Notes: generated by a model not told the origin, from the sequence alone. A DNA stretch of 40,818 bases from Helicobacter trogontum (GCF_000765905.2 NZ_JRPL02000020.1:1-40818); one strand, 5' to 3'. Shown: positions 18,048 to 26,768, numbered from the stretch's first letter. Program-made: numbers and translations.

Positions 18048-18620
18048 TTATTGTGGATGAAGCTCTAAGTTAATGGTAATATCTACACTTTCACCCATTG
18101 TGGCACCTGGAGTATCTTTACCAATGTTGAAATCTTTTCGATTAATTGTAGCTTGCAACATAAGTCCAAAAATCTCTTTTTTAAGCATAGGGTGCTGCAC
18201 TGGCCCTTTTAGATCGCCTAGAAAGACCACTTTCTTTGTTACACCTCTAAGCGTCAAGTCTGCCTCAACGCGAATACCACTTTTAGTTTTTGTAATTTTT
18301 GTTGCTTTGAGTGTCCCTTTTGGATATGCTCCAGCGTCAAAGTAAGCATCACCTAGCAAATGACCATCTCTTTCCTCATCTCTTGTGTTGATAGAAGTAA
18401 TGTCAATCTCCCCATCAAGTTTTGTTAGAGTCTTTGTTTTTGGGTCAATATCTACATTTCCGCTAAATTTTGCAAAATTCCCATTTACATTTGCAACAAT
18501 CATGTGCCCAATCTTAAAATTAATAGCCGAGTGGCTCATATCAATTTTATATGGTGCGGCTTGTAAACCAACAATTGCTAACGAACTTGCCATAATAGCA
18601 CTAAGCATAACTTTTTTCAT
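18048..18620 (-). CDS. Periplasmic YceI-family lipocalin-like protein
   Basis: I chose the ATG at 18620, after AAGGA, rather than an upstream in-frame ATG at 18635 that would overlap the ribosome site. The 190-residue precursor has a signal peptide cleaved after about residue 21 (MKKVMLSAIMASSLAIVGLQ, then A). The mature part is a YceI barrel: APYKIDMSHSAINFKIGHMI, DEERDGHLLGDAYFDAGAYP, and LTLRGVTKKV. YceI proteins bind polyisoprenoids or similar lipids; H. pylori HP1286 is a member. It seems monocistronic. Confidence 0.93.
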   Translation of the reverse strand: MKKVMLSAIMASSLAIVGLQAAPYKIDMSHSAINFKIGHMIVANVNGNFAKFSGNVDIDPKTKTLTKLDGEIDITSINTRDEERDGHLLGDAYFDAGAYPKGTLKATKITKTKSGIRVEADLTLRGVTKKVVFLGDLKGPVQHPMLKKEIFGLMLQATINRKDFNIGKDTPGATMGESVDITINLELHPQ

Positions 18621-18754
18621 TATTAATCCTTCCAATATTTACTTAGTCATTAAGACTAGGAATGATTATATTCCCATAAGGTAAATAAATAAAGAAACAA
18701 TATTATTGCGTTCATGGATTCTAAGAATCGTTACAAATAGGGTAAACAATATTA

Positions 18755-21214
18755 TTAAAAAGTAGCACCAATTTGTGCAAAAAACGCAGCACCCGGTGCT
18801 CTATAATAACTAAAATATTTTTGATTAAAAATATTTGTTGCGTTAAATGCGATCTCATAATGTTTTAAGAATCTATAACCAATCCTTACATCACCTAAGA
18901 CATAACCATCAGTTGCACTATATACACCTCCTATTGTATCTTTATTGTCCGCTCTACTAAAAGGTTTGCTCATCATTTCAATGCCAAAACTTCCAAAAAA
19001 TACAGAATCATCATAAGCAATCTGTACATAACCTAAATGTTCTGGTATACCTGTGAGTTTTTTACCCTCTATACTTTTATCAGCGGGATTCTTTAACATG
19101 TTTGAATTTGTAAAAGTGTAAGTAAAAAGTAGTGAGAGGTTATAAGGTAGGTTTTGCTTATAGGATAGCTCTAAGCCGTTAATTAAGGCTAATCCTCCAT
19201 TTTTCAAGTAATTTGTATTATTTTCCAAATGAGAGTAAATAACATCGCTCATAAATGTATTAAAATAGTATGCTTTTATGAGACCATGGTATTGTGAAAA
19301 ATTTAACTTTTGTTCAAAACCTATATCAAAGCTTGTCGCACTCTCTGGCTTTAGATCTGGATTCCCAATAGTTGTAATGCCGTTGTTTGTTTTATATGTG
19401 CTAAACATTTGACTAAGTGTTGGTGCACGAAAACCCTGTCCAACCGATGCTTTCAATGTGCTTGTATTGGTGATATAATAATTTAGCGTTGCTTTTGGGG
19501 AGACTTGATGCTTGGAGTTATTTTGTGCTTGAGAGTTACTTTTATAATAATCATATCCTAGCCAATAATCATATCTTAAGCCAAGTGTTGTACTTAGATA
19601 TTTATTCCACTCACTTCTAAGCTCAATAAAAACCCCACTCATAAGACTTTTTCCGCCTTTTCTCTCTCTTGTATTCACGTAGTTACTGCCACTGCTAGAA
19701 TAGTTTGTCCAATTATTGAGGTTAAAAACAGATTCATCCATATTTAGCTGTCTTGCTTGAAACCCTACTAATAGATTTTGCCCTACATCAAAGATAGGAA
19801 TGTTTGTAAAAATATCTAGGTTGTTTGTTTGAAATCTATCTTTAGTTTGTGAGCCTGCACCACCTGTGAGTGTAGTATTTGCACTATTTTCAGCATGAGC
19901 CCCGCCATCTGGATTGTTAAAGTCTCTCCAGCCATCAATGCGCGAATATCTTGCACTCAATAATATATCATTATTAAAGTAATGCTTGTAACCTATGTAA
20001 AAAATATTTTGAGCAAATCTCTCTTGTCCGATACCGCGTCCAGCATACATAGGCATAGGACGATTTCCATTAGCACCACCACTACAACTATTGCCAGTGC
20101 ATTGATTTGTATTATCTCCCCAGTAGGGATTACCATCTTTATATAAAAAGGTTGTGTGATCTTTGTGCGTATAACTATAATAATTAAACATGATTCCAGA
20201 ATCTAGTGTGATGGAATCCGTAAGATCATATTGTGCTTTGAGCTTTAAATCATGTGTTTGATATTTTTGTTTCCCCATATCACCCACAATTACAATATCT
20301 GTGCCTTGTGGATTTTTGCTTGGTATCCCCCCTGTAACACCATTATTCAAGATAGTATCACCTTGATATACCCATGCACTATCTGCAGCATAACCATCTG
20401 TGGTGGTGAACCCATAGCTTGCTTTGAGCTTTAGTTTTTTATTAAAAAAAGTGTTACCAACAGAGAGATAACCACGCACAAGATTCTCTTGTGCAGTATT
20501 TGCTACAAATGGATTGCCATATCCTATATTTGCATTTAATTCAAACTTGTCAGGCATAGCGGTAACAAAGTTTATTGCTCCACTTAATGCTCCACTGCCA
20601 TAGAGGTTTGAGAATGGACCGCGTATCACCTCAACTTGCTCTAGATCGTCAGCATTCATGGCTGTTATCATTTTTGTATTATTATCCATATCATTTAATA
20701 TTACACCATCAAGCATAATTGTGGCACCACTACTTATCCCCCTAATTGTAACACTATCAAACGTGTCCATGCCACGACTCTTACTTTGACGTAATCCTTC
20801 AATACCACGCAATGTATCACTAACTTTACTATTTGGGCGTACTTGAATTTCATTTTTTCCTATTACACTAACATTACCTGGAGCTTCATCAATTGTTGTT
20901 GGCACTCTGGTTGCAGTTACTGTTGCTGCTTTTGCTTGATAACTCTTTGCAGGAGAATCTTTTAAGGTTGTGCTATTAATATTATCTGCGAACAATATAT
21001 CTGTAAAGAGTAGGGTATGCATAAGAAGTAGGCTAGAATAGCGTGATTTTTTGCCAAAGTTTGTAGATATACATGTTTTGGCCAACTTGAGTTTAGCCAA
21101 ATGCAATCTGGCTAAACGCTGGGAGGAAACTATATTTTGGTTGTGTTTTATTGTCTGATTGTGACAACTAACTTGCACACAACAAAGTTTTACTTTCTTG
21201 CAATGAGAGAACAT
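18755..21214 (-). CDS. TonB-dependent outer membrane receptor
   Basis: This large receptor imports a scarce ligand (siderophore, haem, or metal complex) across the outer membrane using TonB. The plug domain is clear (VSVIGKNEIQVRPNSKVSDT, VTIRGISSGATIMLDGVILN, LEQVEVIRGPFSNLYGSGAL), and the barrel ends in a terminal Phe (AQIGATF). With the ATG at 21214, after AAGGTAAGG, it is 819 residues and has an odd N-terminus: about 54 basic, cysteine-containing residues before the apparent signal sequence (KKSRYSSLLLMHTLLFTDIL). An internal start at M65 would truncate that signal. A possible Fur site lies upstream. The ligand is unknown. Confidence 0.9.
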   Translation of the reverse strand: MFSHCKKVKLCCVQVSCHNQTIKHNQNIVSSQRLARLHLAKLKLAKTCISTNFGKKSRYSSLLLMHTLLFTDILFADNINSTTLKDSPAKSYQAKAATVTATRVPTTIDEAPGNVSVIGKNEIQVRPNSKVSDTLRGIEGLRQSKSRGMDTFDSVTIRGISSGATIMLDGVILNDMDNNTKMITAMNADDLEQVEVIRGPFSNLYGSGALSGAINFVTAMPDKFELNANIGYGNPFVANTAQENLVRGYLSVGNTFFNKKLKLKASYGFTTTDGYAADSAWVYQGDTILNNGVTGGIPSKNPQGTDIVIVGDMGKQKYQTHDLKLKAQYDLTDSITLDSGIMFNYYSYTHKDHTTFLYKDGNPYWGDNTNQCTGNSCSGGANGNRPMPMYAGRGIGQERFAQNIFYIGYKHYFNNDILLSARYSRIDGWRDFNNPDGGAHAENSANTTLTGGAGSQTKDRFQTNNLDIFTNIPIFDVGQNLLVGFQARQLNMDESVFNLNNWTNYSSSGSNYVNTRERKGGKSLMSGVFIELRSEWNKYLSTTLGLRYDYWLGYDYYKSNSQAQNNSKHQVSPKATLNYYITNTSTLKASVGQGFRAPTLSQMFSTYKTNNGITTIGNPDLKPESATSFDIGFEQKLNFSQYHGLIKAYYFNTFMSDVIYSHLENNTNYLKNGGLALINGLELSYKQNLPYNLSLLFTYTFTNSNMLKNPADKSIEGKKLTGIPEHLGYVQIAYDDSVFFGSFGIEMMSKPFSRADNKDTIGGVYSATDGYVLGDVRIGYRFLKHYEIAFNATNIFNQKYFSYYRAPGAAFFAQIGATF

Positions 21215-21254
21215 ATTGCCTTACCTTTTTGTATTAAAGTGTATAAAATTAGTG

Positions 21255-21290
21255 TTATTATAATATTATTTTATTAATATTAGTATTATT
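21255..21290 (-). promoter_or_regulatory. Possible Fur operator upstream of the TonB receptor
   Basis: Two copies of the self-complementary word TAATATTA (21261-21268 and 21275-21282) within an all-AT stretch lie 40-75 bases upstream of the receptor start. Helicobacter Fur boxes are built from TAAT/ATTA dyads, so iron repression is plausible. AT-rich intergenic DNA produces such words by chance, hence low confidence. Confidence 0.35.
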
Positions 21291-21505
21291 ATGTTTAGTA
21301 AGAGATGTATTGTCTTGCCATGTTGCAGTAACTTTTAAAATAGTTATTAGAGCCCAAAAATGGAGAATTAGTTAAGTATACTGCATGATACGGTCATTTT
21401 GTCCAATTCCAAATACACACTACTATGACCCATGAAGATATTTATTGGGTTTTTAAATGTTTAAGCTATTTTTTATAATTTTTATGTATAATTACAAACC
21501 CAAAT

Positions 21506-21582
21506 GTGCTCGTAGCTCAGCTGAATAGAGCAACAGGTTGCGGTCCTGTAGGTCGGGGGTTTGAATCCCTCCGAGCACACCA
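21506..21582 (+). tRNA. tRNA-Arg (GCG anticodon)
   Basis: The 77-base cloverleaf is complete, with the seven-base acceptor GTGCTCG/CGAGCAC, D stem GCTC/GAGC, anticodon stem ACAGG/CCTGT with loop TTGCGGT (anticodon GCG, reading CGC/CGU), and T arm GGGGG-TTTGAAT-CCCTC. CCA is encoded. Confidence 0.95.
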
Positions 21583-21818
21583 CTCCTTTAAATAAGATTT
21601 AACTAAGCTATCATATTTTTATTGCTAATGCTTTTATGATATTAAAATGTAGCTATGGTGTTAAATTTTAAGAAGTTGTATTGTTTGATGGGATAATATG
21701 CGTTTATATAATTTTTAACCATAATCGCGAGGCTTTGTTTACGTGTTGGTTGAATAAAGTTGAGGTTATAGTTTATGTTTAAACATTTTTGTTTGTAATC
21801 TTTGCCATTTGCTAAAAT

Positions 21819-21894
21819 GGTAGCGTAGCTCAGTTGGTAGAGCACTACCTTGACATGGTAGGGGTCGCTGGTTCGAGTCCAGTCGCAACCACCA
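21819..21894 (+). tRNA. tRNA-Val (GAC anticodon)
   Basis: The 76-base cloverleaf has D stem GCTC/GAGC, anticodon stem CTACC/GGTAG with loop TTGACAT (anticodon GAC, reading GUC/GUU), T arm GCTGG-TTCGAGT-CCAGT, and an encoded CCA end. The acceptor GGTAGCG/CGCAACC contains an A-A mismatch at pair 4:69, which is unusual; T at position 4 would restore pairing. Confidence 0.92.
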
Positions 21895-22631
21895 CTTCAG
21901 ACTAGAATACGTTGTTGTATTTGGTTAAGATTTTTTACCTCTATACATTTAATCTTTTATGTATGCCGTTAACCCATATTGATGTAGCTAACTACTTGAT
22001 TCGAAATTATAAAGTAATTTTCCTAAAAACAATGCAAATAGTCCTTGTATCAGGGTTTGGTTGCCTTTTTATTGTGCATTTATAAAGTATGGACATATAA
22101 TAAAAATTATAAAAATCTTAATAGATTGTGTGAATCTTATTCACAAATTCTCCTAGAATCCATAGTTTGATATTTTAATATTTAGCATTTTGTAAGAATG
22201 ATAGAATACATAAGTTTGCATATTCTTTATATAAAAGCCCTTAAAAGATTATGTAAAGATACAAGCTTTTCAAATGTGCCTTTTACATATAATTTCAAAA
22301 GCAACAAAACATACTTCAAACAATACCGCAGGCTAAATTTATGTTGAATATGGTTTAAGTGGCGCATGTGAAATGTATTTGCGACATATTGAGTCATTAC
22401 ATCAAAATAATTTTTTGTTTTAATCGAAGGTTGTGGGGAGGGGGTTACTGGACTATTAATATGTGATATATTTCTACAAATTAATTTGACCTAGGCAATA
22501 TCTGTTGGGAGAGGCTATCTAAAATGAATATAGCAATATCAGTCAATTTTACTAAAAATTTACATTCTTTATTTTTCAATTTTACAAGCCATACCTATAC
22601 TTTCGCCATATTTTATTTGAAAGGATGATTT
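21895..22631. other. Long intergenic stretch
   Basis: These 737 bases contain no supported gene. A diverged echo of the interspersed repeat may occupy 22231-22370. The last 60 bases, including TATACTTTCGCCATATTTTA before the ribosome site, probably hold the pstS promoter. Confidence 0.5.
22231..22370 (+). repeat. Possible diverged third copy of the interspersed repeat
   Basis: The order of words matches copies A and B: AAAAGCCCTTAAAA, then AAAACATACTT, then a GGCTAAA word, then ATATGGTTTAAGTGGCGCAT near the end (compare AATGTGGGTTAATTTAGTGC). Identity is low and alignment needs gaps. Confidence 0.35.
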
Positions 22632-23462
22632 ATGATGAAAAAGTGTATATTGGGGCTTGTGGCGGGTTTAACTCTTGGTGCAAATATCGCTGTAGCAGCA
22701 GAAAATATTTATCCTATTTCAAGAGAGATGGGATCTGGTACTCGTGGTGCTTTCACCGAAATATTTGGAATTCAAAAAGAACTAAAGGGTAAAAAAATAG
22801 ATGCTACTACAAAAAAGGCAGAGGTTACAAACTCAACAGGCGTGATGATGACAACAGTGGCAAATTCTAAAAATGCTATTGGTTATATATCGCTTGGATC
22901 ACTAAATGATACTGTAAAGGCGATAAGTGTTGATGGTGTAATGCCAAGCGTTGAAAACATTAACAATAAGAGTTATAAGATCTCTCGCCCATTTAACGTT
23001 GTGATTAAAAAAAGCACTCCGCTTATTGAAGATTTCTTGGCATATAGCATTAACGCAAAGGAAATCATTGAAAAATCTGGATACATTGCAACAAAAACTC
23101 AAAAATTTGTCAGCAAGAAACCAAAAGGTAAGCTCGTAATAGCTGGCTCAAGCTCTATTACACCGCTCATGGAAAAACTTGTAGAATCTTATAAAAATGT
23201 TAATCCAAATGTAGTGATTGAGATTCAGCAATCAGATTCTACAACAGGTGTTAATGTTGTGGTAGAGGGTATAGCAGATATAGGTATGGTATCCCGTGAG
23301 GTTAAAGAAGCGGAGTTAAAAAGAGGTGTTAGTGTGCGTGTATTAGCAATTGATGGTTTGGCTATTATCGTAAATAAAGCAAATCCTGTTACAAACATTA
23401 CAAAAGATAGCGTGTATAAGATTTTTACTGGTGAGATGACAACCTGGGATCAAGTGAAGTAG
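22632..23462 (+). CDS. pstS: Phosphate-binding PstS-like protein, circularly permuted
   Basis: The 276-residue periplasmic protein has a signal peptide (LGLVAGLTLGANIAVAA) and both halves of a PstS fold in swapped order. Residues 26-155 carry what is normally the second half (ISREMGSGTRGAF at 29-41, NAIGYISLGSLNDTVKAISV, KSYKISRPFNVV). Residues 168-276 carry the normal first half (VIAGSSSITPLMEKLVESYK, QQSDSTTGVNVVVEGIADIG, VYKIFTGEMTTWDQVK), and the gene stops where the other half would follow. All phosphate-contact loops are present. I recall the same order in some Firmicute proteins. The ATG follows GAAAGGATG. Confidence 0.88.
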   Translation: MMKKCILGLVAGLTLGANIAVAAENIYPISREMGSGTRGAFTEIFGIQKELKGKKIDATTKKAEVTNSTGVMMTTVANSKNAIGYISLGSLNDTVKAISVDGVMPSVENINNKSYKISRPFNVVIKKSTPLIEDFLAYSINAKEIIEKSGYIATKTQKFVSKKPKGKLVIAGSSSITPLMEKLVESYKNVNPNVVIEIQQSDSTTGVNVVVEGIADIGMVSREVKEAELKRGVSVRVLAIDGLAIIVNKANPVTNITKDSVYKIFTGEMTTWDQVK

Positions 23463-23613
23463 TTTTATAGTTTCTATAGTTTTGATATAAGATTTATTCT
23501 ATAGTTTAAGAATCTAGATTTCTTTTACAACTGATGTAGCTAGATGAGTGAAATTTAGATTCTAGGCGAGATCTTTAGTAGTTTGTATGTTTGTTTAAGA
23601 TAGTAAGACTAGA

Positions 23614-23643
23614 TTCTAACTTATTGATTCTATAAAGTTAGAA
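23614..23643 (+). terminator. Hairpin between pstS and pstC
   Basis: A perfect nine-base stem, TTCTAACTT pairing with AAGTTAGAA around a 12-base loop, lies in the 294-base gap between the two genes. Only a weak T-rich stretch follows (ATATCTTTG). It may attenuate transcription so that pstS is made in excess over pstC, or just mark the end of the pstS message. Confidence 0.35.
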
Positions 23644-23756
23644 ATATCTTTGTAAACAGAAGGTTTCTTAGGATAAAACTTATTGCAATAAAGATTTATT
23701 TTAAGAAACTAGAAAGTAAGATTAGTATTTTGGTATAAAGATTCTAAGGGAAGTAA

Positions 23757-24602
23757 ATGTTTAAAGAGAGGTTTTTTCATACTTTATTTGCACTTTGTGC
23801 TATGGGGTCTATTTTTGCAGTTTGTGCAATTTGCTTTTTCCTGTTTGTGAATGCAATTCCTACGATGAAACAAATTGGTGTGATGGACTTTATATTTGGC
23901 GTAGATTGGTATCCAGAACAAGAATTTTTTGGAATCTTTCCTATGATTGTGGGGAGTTTATGTGTAACTGCTCTTGCCATTCTTTTTGGTGTTCCAATTG
24001 GTATTTTTAGTGCTGTCTATTTATCACAATTTTGTCCGAAAAGCTCAAAAAAATATTTGATTATGGCGGTAGAGTTGCTCGGAGCTATCCCATCAGTTGT
24101 GTATGGATTCTTTGGACTAGTTATTATTGTGCCATTACTTGCTAGTACTTTCCATGGCATACCAGGAAAAAGTGTGTTGGCTGCATCATTTATTCTTAGT
24201 ATTATGATACTGCCTACTATTATACTTGTATCAAAAGCAGCAATAGATTCTGTGCCGACAAGTTATTATGAAGGAGCATTAGCTCTTGGTGCTAGTAGTG
24301 AAAGAAGTGTGTTTTTTGCAGTTTTACCTGCAGCTAAATCTGGTATTTTAGCATCAGTTATACTTGGTGTTGGCAGGGCTATTGGTGAGGCTATGGCAGT
24401 TATTATGGTTGCTGGGAATCAGGTGCAGCTTCCAAGCAGTGTGCTTGATGGAGTAAGAACCCTAACGACTAATATTGTGCTTGAGATGAGCTATGCAGAA
24501 GGTTTGCATAGAGAAGTGCTCATTGCAAATGCGGTTGTACTATTTGTATTTATCCTCCTGATTAATGTGTGTTTTAATCTTATTAAGAAGGAGAATAATT
24601 AA
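23757..24602 (+). CDS. pstC: Phosphate ABC transporter permease PstC
   Basis: The 281-residue inner membrane permease has six hydrophobic segments and the PstC signatures WYPEQEFFGIFPMIVGSLCV, AIPSVVYGFFGL, the EAA loop YYEGALALGASSERS, and GRAIGEAMAVIMVAGN. With PstA it forms the membrane channel of the high-affinity phosphate importer, powered by PstB. The start follows AAGGGAAG. Neither pstA nor pstB follows: the next 1.4 kb is repetitive and lacks intact genes of this pathway, so the operon is incomplete here. Confidence 0.93.
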   Translation: MFKERFFHTLFALCAMGSIFAVCAICFFLFVNAIPTMKQIGVMDFIFGVDWYPEQEFFGIFPMIVGSLCVTALAILFGVPIGIFSAVYLSQFCPKSSKKYLIMAVELLGAIPSVVYGFFGLVIIVPLLASTFHGIPGKSVLAASFILSIMILPTIILVSKAAIDSVPTSYYEGALALGASSERSVFFAVLPAAKSGILASVILGVGRAIGEAMAVIMVAGNQVQLPSSVLDGVRTLTTNIVLEMSYAEGLHREVLIANAVVLFVFILLINVCFNLIKKENN

Positions 24603-24680
24603 CATATTGCTTTCTTGTATATCTTAATCTTGCCTTATCTTGCTTTGTTGGTTATTGTATTCTATACATTGTATCAACTG

Positions 24681-24866
24681 CTACATATGAATGTATTGTG
24701 AATGATGATTTTCATTAAGTCTATAGGGCTTTAATAGATTTTTCACTTTTGTTATATCTGATATATCCTCTAAAGGCTTTTTTTCAGGGTAGGGTGGATA
24801 TTGCTTTGAGATTTTAAAGTATACACATATCTTCGATGTTAAAAATAAGTCAGTATAGTTGGTCAT
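24681..24866 (-). CDS. Possible small protein or gene fragment
   Basis: Sixty-one codons with a believable hydrophilic C-terminal half (PEKKPLEDISDITKVKNLLK). There is no clear ribosome site and no recognised family. It may be a remnant of a larger gene whose 5' part lay across the A8G11 tract about 50 bases upstream. Confidence 0.25.
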   Translation of the reverse strand: MTNYTDLFLTSKICVYFKISKQYPPYPEKKPLEDISDITKVKNLLKPYRLNENHHSQYIHM

Positions 24867-24912
24867 ATCATCTTTTTAACAATGCTTGCATCTTTGAATT
24901 ATAAAAATGGTG

Positions 24913-24931
24913 AAAAAAAAGGGGGGGGGGG
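24913..24931 (+). repeat. A8G11 homopolymer tract
   Basis: Eight A followed by eleven G. A short frame beginning at the ATG at 24907 (Met-Val-Lys-Lys-Lys then glycines) runs through it for about 24 codons, so slippage would change the frame. No long gene is attached in any phase that I can see. Confidence 0.7.
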
Positions 24932-25068
24932 ATTGTATTATCTCAAAAAACTTTTGTTACATAGTTTATGATTCCTAAGTAGGTTGTTATAATTAAAATC
25001 GCTTACTAATATATCTTTTTTGCTAAAAATAAAATGCACTTTATAAAAGCATGTTTTAATCAAAAGCA

Positions 25069-25269
25069 CTACACACAAAAGCAATTTAATGCTATAATGC
25101 TAACGCCTTTATGGCAAAGCTTTTTAAATCCTTTGAAAGCTTTTTTGTTGCCTTTCTGGATTCCCCCCCCCCCCTTTTTTTTACTAGCATTACTAGAATT
25201 CAGAGGGTAACAAGCAACATTTCTTTTATTACTGCACATTTGCAAAATCCAAAAAACACCTTTTAGCAT
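25069..25269 (-). CDS. Possible phase-variable small frame across the G12 tract
   Basis: Sixty-six codons beginning MLKGVFWILQMCSNKRNVAC and containing KKKGGGG at the tract, followed by lysine-rich KGNKKAFKGFKKLCHKG. The start lacks a strong ribosome site. It may be the leader of a phase-variable gene that has been lost, or a repeated non-coding module that happens to be open. I do not recognise a family. Confidence 0.25.
   Translation of the reverse strand: MLKGVFWILQMCSNKRNVACYPLNSSNASKKKGGGGIQKGNKKAFKGFKKLCHKGVSIIALNCFCV
25163..25182 (-). repeat. C12T8 tract (A8G12 on the minus strand)
   Basis: Twelve C followed by eight T: on the minus strand AAAAAAAA then twelve G, the inverted counterpart of the tract at 24913-24931, about 230 bases apart. 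Confidence 0.75.
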
Positions 25270-25392
25270 TGACAGACATACCCTAAAGGCTAAAAGGTGC
25301 TTAATGTATTAAGCCTTAACATACACATATCACAACAATAACAATCATATGCAACACATGCAACATTTAAGCTTAAGCATTTGATACAAATA

Positions 25393-25604
25393 AAAATAAC
25401 ATAGTAAGCAAATCCTACATACTCACTACACAGAAACACTTAAAGGAATCCATAAAAGCCAGAAGCCCTTAAAACATGCTTTACTAAAAATATTTTTGTG
25501 TATAGTTTTGTGTATAGTTTGTAAGAGGTATCAAAGAAACCTAAATCACATCACAAGCTAAAAACCTTGTAAATGTGGATTAATTTGGTGCGTGTTTTTT
25601 TGGT
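25393..25604 (+). repeat. Interspersed repeat, copy B
   Basis: Second good copy of the element at 16751-16950, same orientation. It starts AAAATAACATAGTAAGCAAA and ends near GGTGCGTGTTTTTTTGGT. It differs by point changes and by a small internal duplication (GTGTATAGTTTTGTGTATAG). It ends only four bases before the stop of a decayed phage-type frame. Confidence 0.75.
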
Positions 25605-25608
25605 AAGA

Positions 25609-25975
25609 TTAAAGTTTAAATGCTGTATATTCACTATTATAAGAAAATAATATGAGTTCTATTTGAATAATTACTTGTTCATACTTATCCAAAATAACAA
25701 TATATTTAGATACCAAGCTATACAAATAAAGATAAGATAAAGATTTAAAATCATCTAAATTATATTCTACAGGCATCTTTAAGTATTTTCATCAACACAA
25801 GAATAAGTCTTAAGCCTATCCAAACACGCTTGGTAAGGAAAAAATATTAAAAATTTAATTCAAAATTACCCATATGACTTAGAAAAACAATATACTTGAT
25901 GATATGATGGATTTTTACCCTCTAATGTTTGATCATTTTTTTAATTTCATCTAAATATGAAAACAAGTGGCACAT
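25609..25975 (-). pseudogene. Decayed gene downstream of recT
   Basis: Coding-like pieces follow one another on the minus strand in shifting frames: SYLDEIKKMIKH then a stop (about 25925-25965), PYQACLDRLKTYSCVDENT then a stop at 25779, and finally an open frame of 55 codons at 25609-25776 starting MPVEYNLDDFKSLSYLYLYS. Together they look like one protein gene broken by frameshifts. The last piece might be translated alone. It continues the direction of recT and is probably part of the same phage remnant. The family is not recognised. Confidence 0.4.
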
Positions 25976-26039
25976 AAGAACTCAAGATTTCAAACAAACA
26001 TATTAGTTAGGACAAAAAACAAATATTTTTCATAGTATA

Positions 26040-26768
26040 TCAAATAAAAAGTTTATTGTTTGAGATTATAAGATAAAAAGTATCTTCACTCATTGCAGTT
26101 TTTGAAAGACATGATTTTATAGCTTTTGCTAAAAGCATTTCATGTAACCAATCTGTATATGCTGAGTATTTACCATTTTTTACACTATCATTTTTTTGCA
26201 TGATTTTAAGCAATGTCCCCTTGCTTACAAATTTTACTTCAGAATCACCACTTTTTAAATCCTTAATCCCAACCACAATCCCTTTTAAGTGTTCTTTAAC
26301 CCAAGCAGAGTCATGTTCTTGCCTTAACTCAAAATTAGGCGTTAATTTCATATATTCATCAACACCATCAACACTATATACAAAATCATCACAATCAAAT
26401 ACGCTATGAGCTTTTACGCTTAATTTACTTCTTTTAGCAAGTTCTAGCCAACCTTTATAACCTATATCAATTCTTGCTTCAGTTATATAATCATTGCCTA
26501 TTTTTACTTTGCGTGGCACAATGTAGGCTTTACCTAGATTCTTATTCAAGCTTAGTTTTAACCCCGCAATATCAAGACTAGCTTTTACTATGCTTTGCAT
26601 ACTACAAGCAGATAAATTAGAATCTAATGCAATGTTTAATAAACTTGCTTTAAATTTATCCTTACTTGCTTCATTACCGCATAAAGCACATAAACGCTCT
26701 TGTATCTCTTTATTCTCAAGTAATGCTAATGCTTCATTCTTTCTTTGAATAGTTGTGATATTACTCAT
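26040..26768 (-). CDS. recT: RecT-family single-strand annealing protein
   Basis: The 242-residue protein belongs to the phage RecT family, which anneals complementary single strands in phage recombination. The body shows the usual pattern: ALDSNLSACSMQSIVKASLD, GLKLSLNKNLGKAYIVPRKV, EARIDIGYKGWLELAKRS, and a conserved YTDWLHEMLLAKAIK region. It is shorter than typical members (about 270-300) and ends abruptly in NNKLFI, so the C-terminus may be eroded. A strong ribosome site (GGAAAGGAG) precedes the start. No partner exonuclease is present. It lies downstream of two small genes. Confidence 0.85.
   Translation of the reverse strand: MSNITTIQRKNEALALLENKEIQERLCALCGNEASKDKFKASLLNIALDSNLSACSMQSIVKASLDIAGLKLSLNKNLGKAYIVPRKVKIGNDYITEARIDIGYKGWLELAKRSKLSVKAHSVFDCDDFVYSVDGVDEYMKLTPNFELRQEHDSAWVKEHLKGIVVGIKDLKSGDSEVKFVSKGTLLKIMQKNDSVKNGKYSAYTDWLHEMLLAKAIKSCLSKTAMSEDTFYLIISNNKLFI

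Larger units (their letters stand above)
24603..25608. other. Gene-poor stretch with homopolymer tracts and a repeat
   Basis: This segment replaces the expected pstA-pstB. It holds A8G11 (24913-24931), its inverted counterpart C12T8 (25163-25182), and repeat copy B (25393-25604). A minus-strand frame of 61 codons at 24681-24866 (with PYPEKKPLEDISDITKVKNL) reads like protein but has a weak ribosome site. A 66-codon minus frame at 25069-25269 crosses the C12T8 tract and starts MLKGVFWILQMCSNKRN. Neither can be named. Confidence 0.5.
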
